Assembly (NCBI GenBank): GCA_037957365.1
Contig: JARHVA010000592.1
Location: forward strand, 4,471,001 to 4,535,000
Reading direction: 5' to 3'
Source: Torreya grandis
Lineage: Eukaryota > Streptophyta > Pinopsida > Cupressales > Taxaceae
DNA length: 64,000 bases
Numbering within the stretch: the first letter of the stretch is position 1; every line of letters starts with the position of its first letter. Positions 1 through 11,449 of this stretch are shown here, piece by piece. The translations under genes were made by a program, and so were the position numbers. A model generated the notes under the pieces. The model was not told the origin of the DNA and made no database searches. It saw only the letters and a program-made list of their open reading frames with translations.

Positions 1-54
1 AATGACAAAGATTCTCCATAAGGTGTTGAGGAATTTGTAGCCCACTTATTTTTT

Positions 55-1000
55 ATGGAAGTAAAACCAACTCAACCATCTCTACCTCTTGATCTACAAC
101 AAATAATTGATGCTCATTATGTTATTTTTGGAGACATGCCAAAAGGAATTCCACCTAGCTACATGCATGATCATGCCATCACACTTATTCCTAATAGTAC
201 ACCACCCAACATCAGGTCATACAGGTATCCCTATGCCCAAAAAAGTGAAATTAAAAATATGGTACAAGAGATGTTGGATGCAAGAATCATTCACCATATC
301 TAAAGTAAATACTTGTCACTAGTTGTCATGGTGAGAAACAAAGATGACACTTGAAGGATGTGTCCTAAGTATAGAGAACTGAGTAAGTACACTATCAAAG
401 ATAAGTTTCTAATTCCTATAATTGATTATTTTCTAGATGAATTTAATGGTTCTCTTTATTTTACCAAGTTATATCTACATTCTAGGTATCATCAAATCAA
501 GATCTATGATGAAGACATACCCAAAACTACTTTCAGGACTCATGAGGGCCATTATGAGTTTTTGGTTATGTCTTTTGGCCTACCAAATGCACCATTTACT
601 TTTTAGGGTTTGATGAATACTATTTTAAGCCATTTTTGAGGAGATTTGTTTTGGTATTCTTTGGTGATATTCTCATTTATAATAAAAATTGGGTAGACCA
701 TTTACAACATGTGAAATATGTACTCTAGAGTTTGGATCAAAATCAGTGGTATCCAAACCTTCCAAATTTAATTTTGGGGCTGGTGAGGTTGAATATTTGG
801 GTCATTTGGTATCTTATGAAGTAGTGAAACTGGATGTTTAAAAAATCCAATCAATGGTAGATTGGCCAATTCCTAAGACACTCAAGCAACTTCAAAGATT
901 TTTGGGACTTACTAGTTATTACTATAGATTTATCAAAAATTATGGTAGTATTATAGCTCCACTTACCTCTTTGTTAAATAAAGACTCCTTTTAGTGGATT
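55..1000 (+). pseudogene. gypsy reverse transcriptase remnant
   Basis: Two open pieces (55-303 and 358-606) carry the N-terminal RT signature SYRYPYAQKSEI, then [17 protein letters not shown] and the block ending [13 protein letters not shown]. After a frameshift the catalytic block reads VLVFFGDILIYNK. Chromoviruses normally have F-D-D at this place, so the first aspartate is glycine here (codon 663-665). The thumb and connection follow in a third frame, recognisable as [15 protein letters not shown] (about 890-935). In-frame stops include those at 301, 604 and 727. The family was an RNA-dependent DNA polymerase, and this copy cannot be active. Confidence 0.9.
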
Positions 1001-1480
1001 GATGCAGCTACCTAGGCATTTGAATAATTGAAATTGGTTGTGTGTACTACTCCAGTATTGGCCACTCCTAATTTTTCTGAGACTTTTATGGTTGAATGTG
1101 ATGAATTTGGGTATGGTATGGGTGTCGTACTCATGCAAGAAGGTAGACCACTAGCATTTGAAAGCCATCAACTCAAGGGTAAAAATCAACACACACCCAT
1201 TTATGAGAAGGAAATGATGGCCATTTTGCATGCAGTCAAATAATGGAGACCTTATTTGATGGGTCATCAATTTTAGGTAAAAATTGATCATGATAGTCTT
1301 AAATATATTTTAGAATAAAGGTTGTCATTTGAAGAACAAAAAAAATGGGTAACTAAGATGCTAGGCTATGATTTTGAAATAGTCTAAAAAAAAGGCAAGG
1401 ATAATGTGGTGACAGATGCACTATCCAGAAAAGATAAAATAGTTAAGGCATTGCTATGTACCATAACCATTTTATAGGTA
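1001..1480 (+). pseudogene. gypsy RNase H remnant
   Basis: The open stretch 1028-1243 contains the typical RT-connected RNase H of chromoviruses: TTPVLATPNFSETF, VECDEFGYGMGVVLMQ, then YEKEMMAILHAVK. It runs on through a stop into YDFEIV and DALSRKD-like sequence near 1410-1435. The family degrades the RNA strand of the RNA/DNA hybrid during reverse transcription. The first acidic residue (the D of VECD) is retained. Stops after 1243 and near 1315 disable it. Confidence 0.88.
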
Positions 1481-1659
1481 TATTGGCTAGAGGAAACACG
1501 ATCAGAATGGGAACATGATAGTACTACTCATGATTTGATTCAATATCTTCAGCAGGGTCTAGATGGATTTTAAAAATTCACATGAAAAGGTAATGAATTA
1601 TGGTACACAAATAGATTGTACGTATGTAAGAATTTTCTTCTTAAATAAAAAATCCTTCA

Positions 1660-2420
1660 ATAACTTCATGCAAATCTAATTGGGGGTCATTCAGGATTTT
1701 TGAAAACCTATCACATGATCAAGCAAGATCTTTTTGGGAATGTCTCAAGGGGGATGTCCAAAAATATGTGGTTGAATGTATGATCTATCAACAAAAGAAA
1801 GGCAAAACCATCAAAATTCCAAATCTTGTATAGTGTTTATCCATCCCTAGTCAACATTGGGAAGAGGTATGTATGGATTCATTATAGGGTTACCAAGATC
1901 TGATGGTCAAAATGTTATCATGGTTGTTATAGATCATCTCAATAAGTATGCTCATTTTTGTTCATTATCCCAACCATTTGTTGCTAGTACAGTAGCTTTT
2001 TCTTTTCTCAATACAACTCAAAAACTACATGGGACTCCTAAGATCATTTTTAGTGATAAATATCCCATTTTTTACTAGTAATTTTTAGACTAAGTTATTT
2101 ACATGTTTAGGCACTCAATTGACTCATAGTTCATCCTATCATCCTAAATCTGATGGACAAATTGAGGTATTCAACAAATTTCTAGATTGACGTCTCTATT
2201 ATTTTGTTTATGATAAATAGGATAAATGGGTTCATTGGTTTCCACTCACTAAATGGTGGTATAATACTTCTATTCGTAGTTCTTCCAAAATGTCTCCTTT
2301 TGTGGCACTATATAGATACCATCCTCCATCCATCACTTCCACCTTGAAGGCCCATCCTAAGGTTCATGAAGTTAAGGAACATATTCACCATCAATAGGAA
2401 TTCCTTACAAGTTTTCATGA
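1660..2420 (+). pseudogene. gypsy integrase remnant (H2C2 finger plus core)
   Basis: The zinc-binding segment reads GGHSGFLKTYHMIKQD and ends VVECMIYQQKK (about 1680-1800). The core follows after SIPSQHWEEVCMD, where a frameshift within the first catalytic block moves the reading frame to FIIGLPRSDGQN. The second aspartate block is present as FSDKYPIF (about 2050-2075). The glutamate block is SYHPKSDGQIEVFNK (about 2135-2180). All three D, D, E residues can be found, but in different frames and separated by stops. The family joins element DNA to the host chromosome. Confidence 0.87.
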
Positions 2421-2789
2421 AAATTTAGTGATGGCCCAAAATCACATGAAGAAATAAGTAGATCAACATAGAAGTGAGAGGCATTTTGACATTGGTGATT
2501 GGGTCTTTTTTTGATAACAACCATACAAATAGATGCCATTCAAGAAGGAAAAAAGGATAACAAGTTATCCCCTAAGTATTATGGGCTTATCAAATCTTGC
2601 AAAAAATTGGCAATGTGGCCTACAAGTTAGATTTTCCTTCATCCACTCACATATAACCAGTATTTCATTTATCATGCATGAAAAAATTCATTGGACATAG
2701 AGTTACCATTAAAATAGAATTACCAGAATTGGATGAGGAAGGTAATGTTATTATTGATCCTAAGGTGATCCTTCAATGACACATCAAGT

Positions 2790-2905
2790 AACTACATTCT
2801 AGAGTAATTATAGAATACCTGATCAAATGGAAGAATCTATCATTTGAAAATGCCACTTGGGAGGATGAAGCATTTGTGTAGTAGCATCCAGAGTTGCCAC
2901 AACAT
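2790..2905 (+). pseudogene. chromodomain of chromovirus integrase C-terminus
   Basis: One frame reads VIIEYLIKWKNLSFENATW followed by EDEAFV and HPELPQH. This is the classic chromodomain tail of plant chromoviruses, which in this family is thought to steer integration to marked chromatin. The aromatic residues of the methyl-lysine cage are largely present (Y, W, W). Stops lie just upstream and inside it. The same motif appears on the minus strand near 51370-51393. Confidence 0.88.
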
Positions 2906-2920
2906 TGAGGATAATGTTGT

Positions 2921-2935
2921 TTTGAAGGGGAAGGG
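2921..2935 (+). promoter_or_regulatory. polypurine tract of the chromovirus
   Basis: The purine run GAAGGGGAAGGG lies immediately 5' of the LTR and after the end of the chromodomain frame, where plus-strand DNA synthesis would be primed. The minus-strand copy has the equivalent AAAGGGGATGG beside its LTR at 51268-51280. Confidence 0.75.
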
Positions 2936-2937
2936 CT

Positions 2938-3294
2938 TATTATGCCCTTAACCATTGATGTGTCTAGGGATATGTGTGGCTAATGTGGGCTTACATACCT
3001 CTTTTATTTACTTGTTACATTTCTCTATGTTCTCAGATAGGTCAACCTATGGAATAACCTTGGTTAAGTAGACTATATATAAGAGGTAGTGGTTAGTCTT
3101 TAATCATCATATTCAAAGTACTCTGCTAATAGTGCATTATTGTGGAGGTTTCCCCCTTGAAGTGGATTTGCTATATTATTGAGTATTCTATTTTATTGTC
3201 AATTATCATTGTGAATCTCTCACATTTTATTATTATATGAAATATAAAATCATTCTATACAAATATCTAAGTAATTTCATTACACACATCAACA
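2938..3294 (+). repeat. 3' LTR of the chromovirus (357 bp)
   Basis: The LTR begins TATTATGCCC (apparently from TGTTATGCCC) and ends ATCAACA. A TATA-like stretch CTATATATAAG lies at 3073-3083. The start was set by comparison with the minus-strand relative at about 50870-51266, which shares the run GATATGTGTGG, a GGTCAACCTATxxAATAACC block, the TATA region and the downstream TTTCCCC. The 5' LTR is outside the window, so the target-site duplication cannot be checked. Confidence 0.8.
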
Positions 3295-3599
3295 GGTAAC
3301 TACCAATTAGTATTATAATACCAAGGGTACCAAAACAATAGGGTTTTTAAAACATAGGCTAAAAAAAACTAAATACATTCTAGTATGGTCTCAAAAAATT
3401 AAATCACAGATCTAAAGTCTAGTAGAATATAAATCATGGAAAATATACAATACATTTTTAATAATCTCTAACTTGTTTAATTATTTATATTGGGGGGGAA
3501 ATGACCATACCTTAAATAACTAAGGAACATTATAAAGCATGGCCTAGAACAACCTAAATACATTTTCTAATAGTTGATTCTTCTCATCCACCATTTCCA
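3295..3599. other. no gene seen
   Basis: This is AT-rich sequence between the chromovirus LTR and the next element remnant. It contains one eight-G run (3493-3500) and no coding similarity that I recognise. Confidence 0.6.
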
Positions 3600-4760
3600 T
3601 TAGAAAATGGCATTGTAAATAAATGTGTTTAATTCTAGATTGTTACTCAGGGTTCCTTACTAGACACTTTACACTGTGAGAGTAAAAATATATTCTTATA
3701 ACATTTTGAACAAACCCCAAAGGTAAAATTTACTTTTGAATCCAAACATCTTCATTTCCTGCATGAGTAGTTGTAATGCACTCAGTCTCTGTAGTGGACA
3801 TTGCACCACTATCATGTCATTTACTCATCTAACTTATAGCTCCACCAAATAAACTAAACACAAACATATTAGTAGATATTCATAAATAAATATCTTCATC
3901 CTAGCATGAGTCCATAAAACATTGTACATTCAATTCTTTTATTTTATAAAGATTTCCCTAATAATAGATTTCATAGTTAGACATCCCACATAAATAATTG
4001 AGGATCCTCTTCACCATAATCCAATATTAGTTTCCTTTATATGAAATAAATATACTCACTACTCCCATTATATTAACAATGTCAAGTCTATTATAGATAA
4101 TTGCATACATAAAACTATCAATAACACTAACAAATGGGACTAGAGACATTTCCTAATTGTCTTCTTCTATTTCAGGTTTTCTTCAACAGATAAATTTTTA
4201 CCAATAAGAAAGGGAGTAATGGTATATTTAATTTCTTATATCTCAAAATTTTACAATATAATTTCAGCATACTTCCTTTGATTTAGCCATAGTTTGTGGT
4301 TTACCAAATCCATTTTCAATTCCATGCCCAAAATATATTTTATGGCACCAAGATCTTTCATATCAAATTGAAGAGACAATAAAACTTAAGTTGGCTGATC
4401 TTTTTTTTATTATTACTAATTAACAACATGTCATCCATATATAATACTATGATAATAATTTTTTCACCTGCATGTTTAAAATAAATATAGGGATAAGCTT
4501 CACATATTTCAAGCTCAAGTCCCAACACATACCCACTGAATTTCTAGTTCCACAATCATGGTGATTACTTCAAGCCATATAAATAAATTTTCAACATACA
4601 AAAAAAATCCTCCTTTTCCATTATCTTAAAGCTTTCTCATTTGATCATGTATATTTCCTCCTTAATCATACCATGTATAAAATGTGTCTTTACATCCATT
4701 TGTTATATTTATAAATGGAAAGAAATAATAATAGCTAGAATAAATCTAATTAAATGTAAC
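3600..4760 (-). pseudogene. Ty1/copia RT-RNase H remnant
   Basis: Read leftward, this holds the copia RT entry block (QMDVKTHFIHG-like, 4680-4710), the catalytic block VLYMDDMLL (about 4424-4446) and the RNase H block SGAMSTTETECITTTH (about 3765-3815) ending DVWIQK. The Y-M-D-D motif is intact, although the rest is fragmented by stops and shifts. No continuous open frame remains and no LTR could be assigned. Sequence to the right (to about 5500) is probably older gag or integrase material of the same element, but I could not identify it motif by motif. Confidence 0.8.
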
Positions 4761-6099
4761 TTAAGAGCATGAAAAAATATCTCAAGATAATCAAATTTCG
4801 AATACCTGAGACAATTAGTTTGCTAACAATTTAGTAGAATGTAAATAAGATTTAATACATAATGCATTTCCAACACAAATTATATATGCATGTGATTATG
4901 AGTATAATCTTTAAAAATCATATTCAAATTATACCTAGATTACTTGAAATAGTGGCTTGACAATTAACATACGTGATAAGCTCTTATGGGTTTTTATAGC
5001 ATGTGGCACATCTCCTTTGTGGATATAACACCATTAAAAATAGATCTTATTAGGAAAAATAAATACCCAACTACAATATGATTTTAGATTTAAACAATAG
5101 TTGGTAAACATATAATGGTAACCTTTTTGTTTCTTTTAAAATTTTCATGAATATTTTTCTATATGATTTAGCATAACTTACCGTGAGGTAATTAGTTTTT
5201 AGTCAACATTTCAATGCCATATTGAAATTATGCTCTAGTTGTTGATGTTTAATATACCATCATTCAATATTAATATGTAATTTTTAAGCCTGCATCTAAT
5301 CAACATGTCATGTAATGGCCAAAGAGTTATATCCATTCATCTTAGAGTAGTGTCATTTCTCCTTAAAAATGTAACTTCACTAAACTTAATGTGATGATGA
5401 GCACAATTTACAAGTTCATAATATTTCAAAGCATTAGATGTATGTATTCCATGTGTGATGTGTAAGGATGAATATTTAAAATTGGAGGCATGGATCTCTC
5501 CTTTAATCCAACCCAATTTAACTTATTCACCTCCAATAATAAAATAAAATTAAAATATTTATTTTCCCCTAATTTATTTACATTTAGAACTAAAAGAGAG
5601 AGAGAACAAAATGAAACTATTCAATATTAATAAAGATGGGTGATAGAAAAAAAAAACCGTAATACAAGATGAAATTTGACATTTATTATACATATTTTCA
5701 ATGGTTCTAAATGTATTTTATATTCATCAATAAATCCTGGCCATCAAGTATGATATTGCATTGTATTAAAAAGTTGTCATTTTACTTTATTTATTTTGAA
5801 GTCAAAAGATTTTATAACTTTCAATGATTGCTTAATTTTATCATTAAAATAAAGTTGTTCAGTGGAAAAGTATTATTTTCTAAATATATTATTGGATGGC
5901 AAAGGTTGATCCTTGAAGGTTAGCCTTTTTATTTAATAAATACTTTTCTTCATCCTGAAAAAATATATTCAACAATGAGAAATGAATAAATGAGATTAGA
6001 GCTAACTCCAATACGATCCACTATAGTGAGTAATGTGATGGAGATAAAGAATAGGAGGGGATATATTTATCTCTATATAGCTGGAATGCTTCTAGAATG
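4761..6099. other. no identifiable gene; probable decayed copia 5' part
   Basis: This is AT-rich sequence. Position and strand suggest the upstream part of the copia remnant, but no protease or integrase motif could be read with certainty. A GA-rich run lies at about 5593-5605. Confidence 0.4.
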
Positions 6100-6132
6100 C
6101 ATAACATATTTTAAAAGAAAACTTGATTTGGA

Positions 6133-6430
6133 CAATTAGAAGAGGATGTAGATCATCTTCTTCTTCACTACCCATTTAGCAGGGAATGTTGGCTCTAGAT
6201 CTTCAGAAAGTTATCATGGTGTGCGGCCCTTCCTCAAACTCTTCTCTCTTTATTCAAGGGTTCGCCTAGTCTGCACTCTAATGCCACCTTTGCTTGCCTA
6301 TGGAGTTTAGTTCCAGTGCCAACCATTTGGCAAATATGCAAAGAGAGATATTCCATAATCTTCAAATGAGTGGTATCTCCTTTCTCCAAAGTGTGCGAAA
6401 GTATTGATAAAAGTATTTTGGAGGTAACTA
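6133..6430 (+). pseudogene. LINE zinc-binding (zf-RVT) region
   Basis: One frame reads GQLEEDVDHLLLHYPFSREC followed by W, typical of the zf-RVT domain that follows the RT in plant LINEs. It continues to ACLWSLVPVPTIWQICKERY and IIFK, the usual W-x-x-x-K-E-R end of that domain. One cysteine or histidine position is Tyr (HYP for HCP). A stop follows W-L. The minus-strand open frame over 6234-6443 is a shadow. Confidence 0.8.
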
Positions 6431-6564
6431 TGGTGCAAGCCAAAAGAGATTTAATTATTTTTTTCTAAATGGATGGATTGGGATAGATTGATGGTGAAAA
6501 ATTGGTTTTATTTGGAGCCTATTACATTTGCAGTCTCTCTATACAAAATTTGATCAAAGTGGAT

Positions 6565-7005
6565 AGGTCTAAGGTGAAATGGTAACTGCCTTCTGATCTG
6601 GTGATAAAATTAAATTTTGATGGAGCTTACAGAGGTAATCCCAGTATTTTTGTCTAGGGTGTGTTCTAAGTTCCAATGATGGATGTATTATGGAAGCAAT
6701 AACAAAGAAACCCCCTAAGAACAAAAAACACAACTGAGGCTTGGGCCACTTTTCACGATTTATAGCTAGCAATTGAGAAAGGGGTAAAGGATATTTGGAT
6801 CGAAGGAGATTATTTGGTAATCATCAATGCTCTCAAGAAGGGTCTTTCTTTTTCATGGAAAAATGAGTATGCCATCACCCAAGATAGATTGCTCCTCAAA
6901 TCATTTAACTCCTTCCAGATTTCCCACTGTTATAGGAAAGCCAATGCTATCGTAGATTGGCTTTCTAACAAAGCCATCGATCAAGGTGTGCCAGAATGGA
7001 GTTAG
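6565..7005 (+). pseudogene. LINE-associated RNase H-like domain
   Basis: The domain starts KLNFDGAYRGNPSIF with the first catalytic Asp, then NDGCIMEAI, and after a frameshift continues as IWIEGDYLVIINALKKG and SFQISHCYRKANAIVDWLSN. These match the order D, E, D and the N-A-x-x-D-W-L-S-x-K-A ending of plant reverse-transcriptase-like RNase H domains. The C-terminal part is open from 6814 to 7005 and ends in a genuine stop at VPEWS. A central frameshift and stops make it a pseudogene. Confidence 0.85.
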
Positions 7006-7840
7006 GTACAAAATAGGGAGGGACTGTTCCTCTAGATGAAGGAACTATTAGAGAGAGATGCATTGCTTGGGTCATTGGGATAGTAACATGGCACCGGGTG
7101 GCTAGATGAAAAGGACACTTCATCAACTAATTGCTAAAAACTCCCCTAGGAGGCCTAATGGCTCAATTAGTGTTATCCCTTTGTGATGGGATAGATTACT
7201 GGTCATTAATTTTGAGGAAGCTCTAATTTTTTTCTATAGGGTTGAGCTGATGATGGTACTTTAGTGTAACTTTTTAACCAATGGGAGATCTTGGCACTTC
7301 ACTTTGAGTGCCTGGAGAATTTATGTCACCTAATCTTTTAAAGTATTCTTGGTTGGTGTCCTTTGGATGTGATGGGAAGGGTTTTCTACCTAGGGAGGCC
7401 ATTAATTCCGAACTGTTCTTCTCTTAGTTAAAATCATGGGGTGCTATCATCATGAGACTCAGCTCTCTCTATCTCCTGGAATGATGGCTCTTTGAGATGG
7501 TAAAGGCTTATAGTACGATAAGCAGTTGGTCATCTATCCTATTAATGGTACTATTGCTTACCACCTTTCTTCTTTAAAAGGAAAGAATGGTTGATGTTAG
7601 ACATTTAAAGGATTGGTGGTTATTTATACGACCTCTCTAACCCCATCCATAGCAGCAAGTGGTGTTGTCCCGTCTATGGCTCCCCTGGGTGCTCACTGAT
7701 TCTTGAATTATGGTTTGATGTTTTTGGTGTGTTCGAATGTTTGTGTAGAGCTCACGTGCTCTTTTCTTCTCACTATATGTGTATTATCCAACTATTTTAT
7801 GTCCGTTAGTAACCCTGTTAATATAAGGTTTTTGATATTT

Positions 7841-8690
7841 TCACTGTGATGTTGTTTATTTATTTATTTTTGCTTTTTTACTATATCTGGTTTGAGAGTT
7901 TCCCTTTTTTTTTAAAAATAAATTAAAATAAAAACTTGATTTATCTAAATATTTATTATTTTTTATTTCGAAGTTGTATTCAAAATTAACATAAGTCCGA
8001 AATGAACACAAATAAAACATAGTTTATACAAGTAATCGAAAACTAAACAAGCATGTTAGAATTTTATTATTTAAAGATTAATAAATTATGTGGGATTGTT
8101 TACTACTAAATTAAGCTTAGAGCATCATATTTCCCTATACCTCTGTTCATCATTATTTACATCTCTATTATCAGAAATAAAATAATTAATTAATCAATGT
8201 TTATGGTATTTTAAAAGTGTTTAGAGTGAATTTAATTAAAAATATTTCCATTCAAGATGCTATAGTGAAGTAGATGTTTAATCTACTAACAATTCAATTA
8301 AAATATAAATTAGTGAACAAAACATCATTCTTGACTTTTCTTTTTCTTTTCAGATAGCAGATACATTTTTTATACACCTATAAATATAATGTTAATTAGT
8401 ACATCGAAATTATCTTACATCAAAATTATGTTACTTGATATTGAAAGAAGATTATAAATATTGATATAGAGTTTTTGTATCCAAATTAAATATTAAACAT
8501 CATTCTTTTAAGAGATGTTGTCTTATTAATATAAGACTCTAAAAAATAAAATAATATATGTATATAAAATTGGTTGTATTTTGAGGTGACTATGGTGGGC
8601 TGTGTTACAGAGGAATCGGAAGAAAAACATATTATGCAAAATAAAAATAAAAAAGAGAAAAGAGCAAGCTCTTAAGATTTAATAGGGATG
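7841..8690. other. no gene seen
   Basis: This is AT-rich non-coding sequence with short A/T runs. No element motif or long open frame was recognised on either strand. Confidence 0.6.
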
Positions 8691-9660
8691 GCAGTTCATG
8701 AATGGGACTTGTAAGAGAGTTCCCCTTTAGATTCAGAATACATCACTGATAAAGTTCATTCAAATATTCTGTGCAAAGGTTCCTTTGACCGACTCGTATT
8801 CCACGATAAATTTATTCACCCTACCATTGGAGGTGCACTCCATAACTCTTATCCATTTGAAATAAATTTTAGTATCTCCATCTCCTGTCAAACTTGTGTG
8901 CAAGAACTATGAAGGCCTTGAATCTAAGGACCCCAACAACATCCAAGGAAACGTTAGCACAAAATATATACTCCACTATAACCAGCACAAAAACTGATAC
9001 CCAAACAAAAGCTTTTGACATAGTTTCCTATTTTTTTCTTTCAAAACCAACAACCTTTCACCCAACAAGTTGCATTATTGGTACAATGGAAAATGTGTAC
9101 TGGTTCCTACCACTCGTTGGGTATATGTATATGTATATACAAAAATTAATGAATACCTGTGACAGTTCTCAGAATTTTGTTTTATTCAGTAGCCAACCCA
9201 GACATTCTTTTGCAAATTTTGTCATTATTTTCGTTGATAGGAGGATCGCCTTCACACACACAACATGCAAATACAACAAGAAAAAGGAAAACCTCAATGC
9301 ACATAAAAATCTAGTGAGAATTACGATCAAGTGACAAGAAATGGACAATTTTACCTAAATTTGTGCCTGCTGTTATGCAGCTTTGTAGGTATGCTATTAC
9401 AGTATTCGAAAAAACGCTCTGTATTTTTGCAGCTATACAACATCGACGTTGTTCTTCATCAGTTAAATTCCTTGCAGAAACCTTTCAAAGATGCAAAATT
9501 GGAGGGAGGAAATGAGAGAATAAGACAGCTCAAAAGCTCCAGGGAAGGATGCGAAGAAGAAGAAAAAATAAATAAGAAAATCGAGTTTCATGGCAGTCTG
9601 TTCACACATATAGGTCCATCTTGTTTGGCAGTTAGTATTGACCGTAACATTTAATGTAGA
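8691..9660 (-). other. unidentified, more complex sequence; possible gene relic
   Basis: Base composition is less AT-biased than in the flanks and the sequence is not obviously repetitive. On the minus strand a 51-codon frame starting near 9024 begins MSKAFVWVSVFVLVIVEYIF, which looks like a signal peptide with a hydrophobic core, and ends at a TAA near 8869. Further left another frame reads NKFIVEYESVKGTF (about 8780-8822). Two plus-strand open frames (146 codons at 8894-9334 and 107 codons at 9331-9654) have no recognisable domain. I cannot name a family, and this may be a decayed host gene or chance. Confidence 0.25.
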
Positions 9661-9926
9661 ATTTAAAGTTGTTAAATGTTTTTAATATCTCCCTTTCTTT
9701 ACATGTTTAGGTGCTAAATATTTTTTCTTTAACAGTGATTTTATTTTCAACATTTAGTTTATTTATTTTTTAAGTTTTTAATTAAGTGAGAATAATTAAT
9801 AAAAATTGTAATATGTGTAGGAAAAATGATTAAATTTAAATATATTAAATTAAAAAATCGTAAAAATTATTTTATTGAATATTAAAATCTTAAATTACGG
9901 GGACATGTTATTTTATAAACTATCAT

Positions 9927-10968
9927 TATTGAGTATAGATTAAAACTGATAGCAATGCGCTAGCTGGGGATGTGGAGGGGTGTGGGTAGGATGAGAATCA
10001 GTATTATATATTTTGGGGTGAGCGAAGAGGAGGGGGGGAGGGGGGGGGCGAGCGGGGGCAAGTGGTGAATCGGTATTATATATTCTTTTCTTCTCTAACA
10101 CTTAATCACTTATTTCAATTAAGATATTAAAAACAATCAAATCACAACACAAAATAACACAAGGCAAAGTGACACTAGATATATGTGGAAACCCTTTCAA
10201 GAGAAAACCATGAAGAAATCTTTCTCAATATCAATATTCATAGGCACCAACCTACTAGAGTACCAACCCCAAATATAGTTTTTTAGGCACCAACCTACAG
10301 GAGCACTAACCCCTTTCATTGAGCACCAACTCAGCAAGAGACACCAATCTCTTCAAAAGGAAGGCACCGACATTCTTACAAGACTCACTTTTCTATCTCT
10401 AATTTGTTCCTAACACAATAGATGATAGAACACTGCTTTATCTCCTTTCAATTCGATCTACACTTGAGTTTTTTCACAGCTATGCTCTGCTTTATACTTG
10501 CTAGATTTTTCTTTCAATATTCTCTCAAAATTCAACTCTTATATATTTTTGCTCATCTTTTATTTCTTCCACTTTTCAACATACAAATTTGCCACTCGAT
10601 ATGCACTTATCTAGAACCGATATAAAGCCACAAATTAATGTCATGACTCTTCAAACGAAAGGGTCCATTTGAATAGTCACAACTCCTCCCAAAGGTGGGA
10701 TCACTTCCTAGAAATCAGGTTTGCTAAGGTTGGGGACCATTTTAGCCTTAAAAATTGCCTTCAAACCTTCACCAAAATTATCTCTTTAAGCCTGTTGTAC
10801 ATAATTAATTTATCTTCGACTCCACACAAAGATATGACTGTTATTTGCATGATATATTGCCTTAATCAAATTAAATATTTTTTATTTACTTTAATTCTTT
10901 TATCAAAATAATTTGCCATCAATCAGATTCACGATTACCCTTTGACATCAATGATAATATTTCCAATA
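9927..10968 (-). repeat. left (3') LTR of the copia element
   Basis: It begins TATTGAGTATAG (TGTTGAGCATAG in the partner) and ends TTTCCAATA (CCAACA in the partner). It is about 108 bp longer than the right LTR because the segment around 9960-10090 holds a G-rich expansion flanked by two copies of GTATTATATATT. The body carries repeated GCACCAACCTA phrases and CTTAATCACTTATT shared with the partner. The plus-strand frames at 10422-10625 and 10669-10911 lie inside the LTR and have no recognised product. Confidence 0.9.
10015..10062 (+). repeat. G-run tract within the LTR
   Basis: About 50 bp contain G runs of 5 to 9 separated by A or CGAGC, in surroundings of roughly 30% GC. Four or more G runs close together meet the simple sequence criterion for a G-quadruplex on the plus strand. 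The partner LTR has only a single eight-G run at 16281-16288. Confidence 0.8.
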
Positions 10969-11449
10969 ATTTACCCATTTGACATTGATGACAACCATGC
11001 ACTAAATCTAATCTTCCTTTTTGTACTATTTCTTCTTTCAAATATCTTTTCTATTGCTCTCCCTTTCTATGACTCCCTCTTTATGTAATTCTCCCCCTTA
11101 GACATCAATGACAAAGGGACTAACCTTGAGATATATAATGTAATGTTTATCTCCCCCTTAATAAATACTTCCCTTCAGTGGTAGGAAGCAAAAGACATTA
11201 ATCCCAACTTCTCATGTAGGTATTAAAATGTGTCCTTTGGAAGTGGCTTGGTAAAAATGTTCATTATTTACTCTATGGTGGCAATATATTCCAATTTTAC
11301 CTACTATTATACAACTTGTTCTCTCAATAAATGGTGTTTGATTAGAATGTGATTTGTTCTGGAATGCATCACTAGATTCTTTAAGATGTTGATAGCATTG
11401 GTATTGTCATAGTATATTGAAATTGGATTATAGTATTCTACCTTGATGT
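10969..11449 (-). other. copia 3' untranslated segment with polypurine-tract-like repeats
   Basis: This is the stretch between RNase H and the 3' LTR. On the minus strand, purine tracts of the form AAGGGGGAGA occur near 11090-11099 and 11149-11158, with a degenerate one (AAATGGGTAAAT) directly beside the LTR at 10969-10980. The phrase ACATCAATGA or ACATTGATGA recurs beside the tracts and at the LTR edge, so the priming region appears locally multiplied. No coding sequence is recognised beyond the RNase H tail. Confidence 0.6.

Larger units (their letters stand above)
1..3294 (+). mobile_element. Ty3/gypsy chromovirus, 3' portion, decayed
   Basis: This is the 3' part of a chromodomain-bearing Ty3/gypsy retrotransposon. 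Reading rightward, the order is reverse transcriptase, RNase H, H2C2 zinc finger, integrase core, chromodomain, purine tract and 3' LTR, which is the standard chromovirus order. Gag, protease and the 5' LTR lie left of the window or are lost. Stop codons and frameshifts occur in every domain, so nothing is expressible. A related copy on the minus strand fills 61150-64000, and another copy's 3' end lies at about 50870-51420. The lineage call rests on domain order and motifs seen by eye. Confidence 0.9.
6100..7840 (+). mobile_element. LINE (non-LTR retrotransposon), 3' end, decayed
   Basis: This is the distal part of a plant LINE ORF2: a reverse-transcriptase zinc-binding segment, then a plant-type RNase H domain, then about 830 bp of non-coding 3' sequence ending near TTAATATAAGGTTTTTGATA (about 7817-7836). 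The reverse transcriptase and endonuclease are missing, consistent with ordinary 5' truncation at insertion, although the 5' boundary cannot be fixed. A T-rich then A-rich stretch at about 7900-7940 lies just beyond. Confidence 0.82.

Noticed and set aside
8750..8900. Minus-strand phrase VEYESVKGTF compared with the N-terminal part of glyceraldehyde-3-phosphate dehydrogenase
   Set aside because: Only about seven of nineteen positions agree over a short stretch and the expected nucleotide-binding motif is not found, so the resemblance is too weak to report as a gene.
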